Below the pieces are notes generated by a model. It was not told where the DNA came from, did no database searches, and saw nothing but the letters and a program-made list of their open reading frames with translations. Below are positions 57,601 through 64,000 of a DNA stretch of 64,000 nt, piece by piece. Made by a program: the position numbers and the translations under genes. Source of the stretch: Hermetia illucens (lineage: Eukaryota > Arthropoda > Insecta > Diptera > Stratiomyidae); the NCBI RefSeq assembly GCF_905115235.1, contig NC_051850.1, positions 25,979,010 to 26,043,009 on the forward strand. Direction: 5' to 3'. Position 1 is the first letter of the stretch, and each line of letters opens with the position of its first letter.

Positions 57601-57779
57601 CTCTACTGCGCTCACTAAATAACCGACTTCAAAAGCAAAAGTACTTCACTGGTGATCAACTATCCATTGCCGATGTTGCCGTTTGCAGTTCGATAAGGAG
57701 GATGCCAGCCGCCGCGAAGAATTTAACAGAGAATATGAATAAGTGGTTGACTCGTGTGAAACAAGTTACTCTAATATAG
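45612..57779 (+). CDS. AIMP2: AIMP2, multi-tRNA-synthetase complex scaffold, about 298 aa, 4 exons
   Basis: AIMP2 (p38) holds the cytosolic aminoacyl-tRNA synthetase complex together. Exons: 45612-45716 (MYELKTLLPAFDITVPKCMY), 51445-51594 (a leucine-zipper-like coiled coil, KLEERQEVVIKQLHELRNQL), 51633-51900 (DIVINAHPKFIPYALLAIKN to TLIWKN, thioredoxin-like) and 57406-57779 (GST C-terminal-like domain, VPIYGEVNIIRYLARVG; LSIADVAVCSSIRRM; stop TAG). Lengths 105, 150, 268 and 374 keep frame and the phase-1 join gives IWKNTEHTE, as in relatives. Introns 1 (5.7 kb) and 3 (5.5 kb) are filled with transposons. Intron 2 would be only 38 bases with a weak GTTTAT donor. Using the donor at 51553 instead gives 80 bases and 14 fewer residues. 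The rebuilt size is a little shorter than human AIMP2 (320). Confidence 0.93.
45717..46620. other. First part of AIMP2 intron 1, unassigned
   Basis: Contains open frames up to 162 codons (plus, 45980-46468) and 98 codons (minus, 46090-46386, very Lys/Arg-rich). Neither resembles a protein I know, and I do not call a gene. Confidence 0.45.
46625..47230 (+). mobile_element. LINE-b 3' fragment in AIMP2 intron 1
   Basis: Parallels 28204-28780 of the longer copy: CAAGGTTTTCAATCTGACGA, CAATTTGTATATATCTAGGA, AAGATCAAGTTGAGGCTGTT and the C-terminal AMQCNSFSQNSGEV block (AMQWNPLFQDGREV in the other copy). Confidence 0.85.
47290..47460 (-). repeat. Dispersed repeat, inverted partner at 54762-54915
   Basis: The reverse complement reads AAAACAAAACCTTATTAAAA then TCGATTTACTGTCTGCCGGT, and further on CGCATACAGTGAGTTACATC. 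The copy at 54.8 kb has AAAACAAAACCTTATTAAAA, TCACTGTCTGTCTGTC and CGCATGCAGTGAGTGACAT with the same spacing. Confidence 0.7.
48008..48635 (+). mobile_element. Element X, reference copy (628 bp) with 14-bp target duplication
   Basis: The RTE-d reading frame is cut between VPPVSA.. and its continuation, and the 14 bases CTGTCAGCGCAACT stand at both ends (47994-48007 and 48636-48649). This fixes the insert exactly. It is GC-richer than its surroundings, has no long ORF on either strand, no terminal inverted repeats, no poly(A) or microsatellite tail and no clear Pol III boxes. The long variable-type duplication fits target-primed reverse transcription by a LINE enzyme. Related copies lie at 2.4-2.9, 10.8-12.0 and 23.2-23.6 kb. 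Confidence 0.85.
49535..49834 (+). mobile_element. tRNA-derived SINE, full-length copy in RTE-d
   Basis: Head (49535-49607) looks like a tRNA: A-box-like TAGCTGAGTGGTTAGAGC and B-box-like GTTCAAATCTC, spaced as in tRNA-derived promoters. Body of about 190 bases with GACGTCGGATACCAGTCGAC and GCTGACCACATTGCCTCC. The 3' end is GGATTGTTGTGCCAACG and (ATT)n. It sits inside the RTE-d thumb region; the LINE resumes at AAAAAACAATGAACGG. Confidence 0.92.
50400..50900 (+). mobile_element. Internally deleted Tc1/mariner-type transposase relic
   Basis: Plus-strand frames show the N-terminal helix-turn-helix part (VHERVRRNPLRKQKRMSAEM, GVSTRSMSRILRVDLELGAY) followed soon by what looks like the far C-terminal end (AWPHRLRACIAASGGHFEYF). 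Most of the catalytic DDE/D core is missing, so this is a deletion derivative. Terminal inverted repeats were not identified. Lies in AIMP2 intron 1. Confidence 0.75.
52300..53400 (+). mobile_element. Very old RTE-a LINE with nested SINE, AIMP2 intron 3
   Basis: Left of the SINE stands CGCTGGCCTATG. Right of it GTTGATGATATCGACATCAC continues the catalytic YADD-IDI block, here changed. The thumb (LLAPNKTYFS, IIGSKLLLYG) lies at 52860-52970 and a final piece (ILPVLEN, AAFERR) at 53285-53360. It is the most degraded RTE-a copy in the window. Confidence 0.82.
52339..52614 (+). mobile_element. tRNA-derived SINE with target duplication
   Basis: TGTCCGGATAGCTGAGTGGT head, GGTTCAAATCTCACTGG B-box region, body and GATTGTTGCGCCAACG plus (ATT)n, close to the 49.5-kb copy. 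TATGTTGATG occurs at 52329-52338 and 52615-52624, a duplication of 8-10 bases. Inserted into the old RTE-a copy. Confidence 0.93.
53805..54770 (-). mobile_element. mariner (Mos1/mauritiana-like) transposase relic, interrupted
   Basis: Minus strand: DNA-binding part with WFRRFKDCDFDVDN (about 54740-54690) and a degenerate continuation to 54560. After a LOA-LINE fragment the catalytic part follows: IDFQLMRLNRVPREKRAQ, then VILEHHNARPYIAETIKSYK (the second catalytic Asp of HDNARPH is altered to His), VLPHPQYFPDHHYLICWVTH and GLADQQFHLYEDMKKLHDSW. The relic ends near 53805. Terminal repeats not found. Confidence 0.88.
54355..54535 (+). mobile_element. LOA-LINE 3' fragment inside the mariner relic
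   Basis: CPTYGRIRHSIFDGDVLQL parallels the cysteine-rich end of the LOA element near 44370-44400. The closing words GGCTTGAATGCTCATAGGTT and CTCCCTCACC match 44482-44520 (GGCCTGAGTGTTCAGAGGCT). Confidence 0.72.
54762..54915 (+). repeat. Dispersed repeat, partner of 47290-47460
   Basis: Contains ACTGTCTGTCTGTCTATCAC, CGAACGAAATTTGGTGGATA and CATGCAGTGAGTGACAT. Abuts the mariner N-terminal end. Confidence 0.7.
54925..55373. mobile_element. RTE-d LINE fragments in inverted arrangement
   Basis: The minus strand from 55300 to 54925 carries DNERRLAVMGTKMWHWISGV, FDHVRNEDIHDRYGVAPIVE and the thumb. The plus strand at 55308-55373 carries the same start of the thumb (DRTERFKYLESLLPANEE). The two share CAGAACTGAGCGATT in opposite orientation around 55270-55325. 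Confidence 0.8.
55383..55435 (+). repeat. Dispersed repeat end, partner of 39195-39245
   Basis: GGAAACACCAAACCTTTTAT, then CTGAAGCGTCAAGCTTCCGG and TTTCCCGACT. The same closing words end the repeat at 39.2 kb. Confidence 0.7.
55560..56440 (-). mobile_element. Penelope-like retroelement pieces, permuted order
   Basis: Reading the minus strand: end of an RT (EIEKHYIMDTARKNGYISTT; about 56430-56370), then a GIY-YIG endonuclease (KITCSDCPKLYTGQTKRLVT, TTRFRKHTKEAELA; 56140-56020) and its C-terminal tail (AHESLFINKQSVDTRLNSDL). Directly after comes an earlier part of the RT (IALLDLSIIRNNSKLKFDIF, RKKTHAQRTIPKASKHTYEQ, KLAAYYSLIHRLLETPLTEE; 55790-55600). The RT piece at the end would normally stand before the first piece, which suggests two copies head to tail, both incomplete. 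Confidence 0.8.
56596..56880 (-). mobile_element. RTE-a LINE 3' fragment
   Basis: CATCATCATCAACGGGGTAA at the left is the reversed tail. The minus strand then reads SLHNDEICERYHDCLVVDKI and LNRLRWAGHFIRIDEDDPAG upstream of it. Severe 5' truncation. Confidence 0.88.
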
Positions 57780-59600
57780 AAATGTGATTGAAATTTAAAA
57801 AGCTCAAATTTGGTGTTTTATTCTATTCTTGGGAGTTATGGATGAGGTGGATCAAAATGGATTTGTATCTTTTTGTGTAAAGTACAAAAGCACTCAATAT
57901 AACAAGGAGGCTGGTACATTGTCGTTTGTTTCTCACTTTTTTCTCTATTCAGGATTGTAGCTATTGTTTAATTGAAAGCTTCATTGAAGATTAAGTTAGA
58001 TAGAGTAAAACTTACCCTATATACTATATGCTCGCATTTATACAGTTCTAATGCGATTGATTAGTGCTGCGTCCACTCAATGCGTGATTTGCATTCTACT
58101 TACTGGCTATTCTGTTGATACCGTTTATTCGCACAACGTTCTGAACTAATTTTATGTGTGCTAATAGCAACTTTTCCTCCTTTACCAAATCATATAATGA
58201 TTTCAACCTGAACAGATTTCAAGGAACAGAATACGGCATCAGCCATGAAAAAAGTATGTTAACAAGAGACTGAAGTGCCATTCAACTCTTCAACACCATT
58301 AAATTCATCAAATCATAATTCCATGTTGGCATCTAGATAAAATTAATTTAACATCACCCATCAACAGAACTTAATGGGCTTCAATTTAGGGATAATTTGC
58401 ATTTTTTTTTCCACTCTCAAAGTGTTGCAAAAGTTGCACATGTAAAAAATGTTATTCAGTTTGTATTACATTCTGCATGTGACATGCCGGGTGAATCTTT
58501 AATATGCATGTCATGGAAAAAGAATCCAAAATTTGTGAAAATGAAAGATAAAAATTGGACATCCAGTCCCATTCTCATGAGCCCCCTTTCCTGCCTCAAA
58601 AAAGCAGGAACAACGTGCTCGCTGTTAGTTACCTACAATGCTCCATTCTGGATGACATTTGTTCGCTCTCGTTTTTCCTCAATCGTCTCGACGAGCATAT
58701 GTTAACACAAAAATAAGTTTTATATTCACCGGGCATACCTACAACAGGACACAGGAAAAATTCGGATTGTGTTGCTGTTCTCGTGGTGTTGAATGTAATA
58801 TGCAGAAGCTGACATTGTTTTAAATAGACCACATGCTACGCTCGTTTTAGTTGCGATTACGAACTTCACAGGAACAGACTTTCACCAATTGCAGAGCAAA
58901 CCGACGTTTAGAATGCTGGAGCAAACCGCATTAGAGTAAGGGTGGTAAAGAGCTGTAAAAAACATTGGACTCTCTTTTCCGCGTCATCTAGTCTGCCCTA
59001 ATTAATTCTGGTCACATGGATCAAGCACGTACCGCATTAGTCAGGAAGTAGGATGGAAGCGTATTGGATGCTGTCAGGAACCAATTTAGATATTAAAATA
59101 CTAATTTATTAATTTGAATTAGAGAACGGTAATTTCAGTCTGTAATGTACTGTATCGTTTGGAGGAAGGACGTGGTTTGTTAGACACGTACACTCATTAT
59201 GGTTTAGAAGCAACATGTTGGTGAAGTTAGTTGGGAAAGTTCGTCTATTTGTTGCTTTGCAGTCACACCGTGAAAAGTGGATATTGCGGTTTTATGTCGG
59301 CATGAGACAGAATTTTGTAATGTTTCTATTAAATCAGATAAACTTCCGCGTGGCTTATATTATCTGCTCCTCTAATAATTGGTTTGTATACATGTAGCAA
59401 TGTTTTCGAAAATATTCCCTGCCGGGTTAGGTTTGCTCTTTAAACCTTGTGATTCAAGTGGATGCCGTTCTTCATTATAGGTGAGAGCCAATTAATTTGT
59501 TCCCATGCTATTCAAATTTTTCAGGAATTTTATCAAAATGATCCAGATTCTAGTTAATATTGCCGCTTTGTAAATGCTAATATTGACTCGAACGTATCTA
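57780..59600. other. AIMP2 3' region and unassigned AT-rich DNA
   Basis: No gene is supported. A 102-codon open frame at 58397-58705 has no recognisable features. No canonical AATAAA was found close to the AIMP2 stop. Confidence 0.5.
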
Positions 59601-59607
59601 ATTAATG

Positions 59608-62600
59608 CACATCATCATCATCATCAACAGCGCAACAACCGATATCCAGTCTAGCCCTGTATTAATAAAGAACTCCAGACATCCCGGTTTGCGCCGAGGT
59701 CCACCAATTCGATATCCCTGAAAGCTGCCTAGCGTCCTGACCCATCCTATCGCTCCATCTCAGGCAGGGTCTGCCTCGTCTTCTTTTTCTACTATAGATA
59801 CTGCCCTTATAGACTTTCCGGGCTGGATCATCCTCATCCATACGGATTAAGTGACCCGCCCACCGTAACCTATTGAGCCGGATTTTATCCACAACCTGAC
59901 GGTCATGGTATCGCTCATAGATTTCATCGTTATGTAGGCTACGGAATCGTCCATCCTCATTTAAGGGGCCAAAATTCTTCTGAGGATTTTTCTCTCGAAC
60001 GCGGCCAAGAGTTCGCAATTTTTCTTGCTAAGAACCCAAGTCTCCGAGGGATACATGAGAACTGGCAAGGTCATTGTACAGTGAGAGCTTTTTTGTAAGC
60101 TGAAATGGGCTCTGCTGGATGCGAACAACCGTGCGCGAATTTCATCCTCGTAGCTGTTATCGGTTGTGATTTTCGACTATAGACATTATCAACGGTCTCA
60201 AAGTTGTAGTCTCCCATCTTTATTTTTCCCGTTTGACCAGTGCGGTTTGTTGTATTGTGTGTTGTTGGTTGGTTGGTTTTCGGTGCTGACGTCGCCACCA
60301 TAGATTTTGTTTTGCCGTAATTGATGTGCAACCCAAGATCTCGCGCCAATCACCGCCTGCTCGATCTGGATAAAGTCTCGGGTCATTCTTCCTATGATGT
60401 CGGTATCTTCAGCATAGGTCATTCGTTGGGTGGCCTTAAAGAGAATCGTACCCCCCGCATTTACCACAGCATCACGGATCACTTTCTCCGGGGTCAGGTT
60501 AAAGAGAACACATGATGGGACATCCCCTTGTCGTAGGTCGTTGTTGATGTCGAATGGTCTTGAAAGTAATCCTGCTGCCTTTATCTGGTCTCGCATATTG
60601 GTCAGGGTCAGCCTAGTCAGTCTTATCAATTTCGTCGGGAATCCGAATTCTCTCATGGTCGTGTATAGTCTTACCCTGACTATGCTGTCTTAGGCGGCTT
60701 TAAAGTCGATGAAAAAATGGTGCAACTGATGTCCATATTCCAACAGTTTTTCCATCGCTTGCCGCAGAGAGAAAATCTGATCTGTTCCTGATTTGCGTGG
60801 AGTGAAGTCTCTTTGGTATGGGCCGATGATGTTCTGAGCGTATGGGGCTATCCGGCCTAGCAAGATAGCGGATAATATCTTATAGATGGTTCTCAGCAAC
60901 GTGATACTTCTATAATTGCTGCCCTATGTGATATCTCCCTTTTTATGTATGAGACAGATAATGCCTCTTTGTCAATCGTCAGGCATTCGCTGTCCCATAC
61001 CTTGAGCACAAGTTGATGAACCACTTGGTGTACTTGGTTACCTCCATATTTAACCAATTCGGCTGTAATTCCATCGGCTCCTAGCCACTTATGAATTTTA
61101 AGCCGATGAATGCACGGAGTGTTTCTTCTACACTTGGTGGTAGCAGTATTTGTCTGTCGTCCTCAGTTGGCGGAACTTCCAACTCGCTGATGTTCTAGTT
61201 GTTCAGTACTTCATCAAAGAGCGATGGATTGAGATCCATCGCTCCAATATGCCCATTCTGTCGGGAATCAGATTTCCCTCTTGGTCTCGGCAGGATGAGC
61301 ATCGAGGTGTATAAGGCTTTATCCTACTGACTTGTTAACTTGCACGCCTGGTGCGGGTGCTCTCTGTGCTTTCCGAGTTGACAGACCTGTTAGTTCTTCT
61401 AGGCTTCCTTTTTCCGTCTATGAAGTCGCTTCTTCGCTCGACGGAGTTCATGATAAGTCTCCGCGCGTGCCCGCGTCATTTGAGAATGCAACATCACTCG
61501 GTATGCAGCATTCTTCCGTTCCGTTGCTAGCTTACATTCATCATCGAACCAGCCGTTCCGACTCTTTTTGCAGCCGAGGCCAAGTATGTTTGTGGCCGTA
61601 TTTATGATAACGTTCTTCAGGAGATTGTGAAGATCTTTTGTTGATGCCTCATCTCCAGGATCTCTGTTGATTGCGGTTATTGCGGCATCCATTTCCCTCT
61701 TATAGGTGTTGCAGAGGGCTGTGTTGTGGATGGCTTCAGTGTTAACTCTAACCTGATTGTCAGAGGGAATTCTGGGTGGTGTTGTTATTCGAGCTCGGAG
61801 CGCTATGCCAACGAGGTAGTGATCGGAGTCTATATTGGCCTCCTATATGTTTTGACATTCATCAAGGCTGAGAGGTGGCGGCGTTCGATCAATACGTGGT
61901 CAATTTGGTTGAATGTGGTCCCGTCTGGAGAGGCCCACGTTTGTTTGTGGACCGCTTCCCGCGTAAACTAGGTGTTTCCAACAATCATTTCGTGTTACAC
62001 TGCTAATTGAATAATCCGCAGTTCGTTATAATTTGTATTTTGATGTAAGCTATGAAAGCCAACGTATCGCCTAAATACGGGCTCCGTCCCTACTTGGCTG
62101 TTAAAATCCCCGAGTACGATTTTGATATCATATCTGGGACAGGCTTCGAGGGTTCGTTCTACTGCCTCGTAAAAGATATCCTTCTCCGACTCTGCAGGCA
62201 TCTCTGTAGGGGCGAGAACGTTAATTTGCCTCGCAAACGCAGAATGCATAGCCGTTCGATTATGTTTTCAAAGCCGATAACAACAGGTTTCATTTTTTGG
62301 CTGACTAAGAAACCTACTTCGAGCACATGGTTTACTGGATGGCCGTTATAATATATGGTGGAGCGACTGTTCTTCAGGAAACCGGTCCCTGGTCAACGCA
62401 TCTCCTGTAACGCTGTTACATCAGCCCTATATTGGGACATTGTATCGGCTAACTGCTCAGCAGCATTCGGTCTGTATAGGGAGAGCACGATCCATAAGAA
62501 AGTACGTTCATCGTTGTGTTATCCGTCCAGTCCGAGGCTCCTGTTGTGGCTTCGTAACAAGTTGTTTTCCATGTAGGGTTATCAGTTGGTATAGTTTCTC

Positions 62601-62775
62601 CGTCTGCAGCTTTTCGTTAAGAAAGAGCTCCCAGCGGTTACTACGTAGAGGTAGAGATAGGGTTTAGTAGTAGAGCTGTTTGTATTGGTTCAGCAGGCGT
62701 TTCCCAGGTTTTATGCTCCATCGTGGGTACCAATCCACGTTTCGCCCTGGGACGTATCCGTCAGTGAACCATGTA
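59608..62775 (-). mobile_element. RTE-a LINE, most complete copy (about 3.17 kb)
   Basis: Minus strand from 62775: 5' UTR (GTCCCAGGGCGAAACGTGGA...), endonuclease (LAPTEMPAESEKDIFYEAVE, IVLGDFNSQVGTEPVFRRYV), linker (MDAAITAINRDPGDEAST, KSRNGWFDDECKLATERKNA), RT (NIIGPYQRDFTPRKSGTDQI, FIDFKAA, LRQGDVPSCVLFNLTPEK, thumb), C-terminal part (LRWAGHLIRMDEDDPARKVY) and a tail seen on the plus strand as (CAT)5 at about 59612. The catalytic box reads TYAEDTD. Stops and frame shifts are present throughout. Its length sets the family size at about 3.2 kb. Confidence 0.92.
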
Positions 62776-62779
62776 ATCA

Positions 62780-64000
62780 GCTGCTGGTTTAACCCGTACG
62801 TCACAGCCACGCTCTCCCAGTTTGCCTTGTTACTTCAACGTATTTCAAACTCCTTAACGAAGTGTCATGTTATCCCTTGGCATGGATAATTCGGGACACC
62901 GCCTAGAAAGAATATCAATCTTCCTTCGATTAAGGCAGCTCCACGTCTTACTGATACTCCCCGCCATCGTGAATATTACCCTTCTTGCCTGCATCTGTAT
63001 GTGTAGATGGAGAGGGGTTAATTCCGAAAGGACCTCTAGGCATGCCATTGGGGATGTCCTCATTGTTTCACAGATCCACACGCGAGCCAGTCTTTGGAGT
63101 TTGTGTAACTGCCTGGCTTGTGTGCTGAGTTCAGTTCTTTCTGCTCAGATTACCGTCCCATAGGTAATCATTGTCCTTACTTTTCCAGTGTATATTCAAA
63201 GTAATATCTTCGGGCTGCAACCCTATTTTTTTCCTGCTATGGACCTACCTGTGTTTTCAAGAGTAATTTTTAGTCTACCGTAATTTCCAAATATTTGACC
63301 TCTGGTTCTCGTTTCACCTCCATTTCATGTAAGCCATAAGGCTCTCAGGTGATCAAGCTTAAGTTTCCTAGTGAATGGTACACGTTCCTGCACCAGGCAC
63401 TAGTAATCATTAGTCCAGTTTAGATTTTATCACATATAGCATCCTCATATTTGCCCCTACAGATTAAAACAATGTCGTCCGCGTAACCCTGGACCCCCAT
63501 TCCAGTATTTGTTAACAAGTCCAGGAGTTCGTCCACTAATATATTCCACATAAGCGGTGATAGTACCCCGCCATGTGGACAACCTTGAGTATTATTAATG
63601 ACAATAGAATTTATACCTGTCGGTACTTCTATTTGCCTACTCTCCAGCATTTTGCCCATCCAGAAAGCTAGGGTGTTGGATAGTCACAAGGTCCCCGGTC
63701 AGGAACTCTGAAAAACATATATATATTAAATTACGTTTAAGAATTATGCAAGCTCTTGGTTTTTCACGAGAAGAGTCCCAAATTACCTGCATACTTCCTC
63801 CTTACAGATCGCGAATCTGCCCTCGGTACACCCAGTGAGCCAACACCATTCCAAAGTTCTCCTTGGAACTTGCTCTTGCAATTACCGCAGATACCGCTTT
63901 CGCATCTTGGAAGCTTATCTGGGATATTTTAGTGCTGGCCATTGACTCCGTTATTGTTTGGAGCTCTTCTCCACTGTCGGAGTATCGCCCTCCTTTTCCG
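62780..64000 (-). mobile_element. LOA-clade LINE RT, running off the right edge
   Basis: Minus strand: LAFWMGKMLESRQIEVPTGI, PHGGVLSPLMWNILVDELLD and VQGYADDIVLICRGKYEDAI (intact YADD; 63659-63420), then degenerate thumb and the block ICKTMRTSPMACLEVLSELT followed by PLHLHIQMQARR (63075-62980), typical of the LOA group. It meets the 5' UTR of the RTE-a copy at about 62780. Confidence 0.85.

Noticed and set aside
57420-57779. Independent 119-aa gene starting with an internal ATG
   Set aside because: The acceptor at 57405 and in-phase join to the exon ending at 51900 show it is the last AIMP2 exon.
58397-58705. 102-codon plus-strand open frame
   Set aside because: No motif, signal peptide or homology recognised; composition is that of AT-rich intergenic DNA.

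Overview
This window is repeat-choked eukaryotic DNA from an insect, most likely a fly (Diptera) with a large genome. The evidence is spliced genes with short GT-AG introns, insect-like RER1, AIMP2 and phosducin-like proteins, a low-complexity secreted cuticle-type gene, and mariner, Jockey, R1, LOA and Ty3/gypsy elements. The exact species cannot be read from the sequence. Codon use of the host genes is unremarkable, and no bacterial-type features are present.

Five host genes can be supported. (1) A 115-residue secreted cuticle-like protein (2925-3272, minus) with a TATA/Inr core promoter. (2) Phosducin-like protein PDCL, a chaperonin co-factor (9351-10187, minus, single exon). (3) RER1, the Golgi-ER retrieval receptor (17953-19240, minus, 4 exons, rebuilt to 187 aa). 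(4) A double-MYND-finger, MSS51-like protein (30403-38633, plus, 9 exons, rebuilt to 522 aa) with one 6-kb intron. (5) AIMP2, the multi-tRNA-synthetase scaffold (45612-57779, plus, 4 exons, about 298 aa) with two introns of about 5.5 kb. The genes are unrelated in function and show no operon-like logic. Their large introns are swollen by transposons.

Most of the rest is layered mobile DNA. Labels used below: 'RTE-a' is the commonest LINE, about 3.2 kb, single endonuclease-RT ORF, short 3' UTR ending in a (TGA)n tail, with copies at 1, 4.4-8.8, 11.1, 14.9, 20.4, 24.2-26.4, 52.3, 56.6 and 59.6-62.8 kb. 'LINE-b' is a second endonuclease-RT lineage (12.4, 23.6, 26.4-28.8, 41.8, 46.6 kb). 'RTE-d' is a third (35.7, 40.7, 47.6-50.2, 54.9 kb). 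There are also R1-clade elements (31.1-35.7 and 39.3-40.6 kb), LOA-clade elements with RNase H (42.7-44.5 kb and the right edge), a Jockey element, a Penelope-like element, two Tc1/mariner relics, a Ty3/gypsy pol fossil and three LTR remnants. A tRNA-headed SINE occurs five times; its 3' end resembles that of RTE-a. A 0.63-kb non-coding element ('element X') recurs four times and in one place has a 14-bp target-site duplication.

The main novelty candidates are element X, the SINE and its likely RTE-a partner, a 5'-inverted RTE-a copy with a twin-priming-like junction, and a permuted, head-to-tail Penelope-like array. Several insertions can be ordered in time because their target-site duplications are still visible inside older elements.
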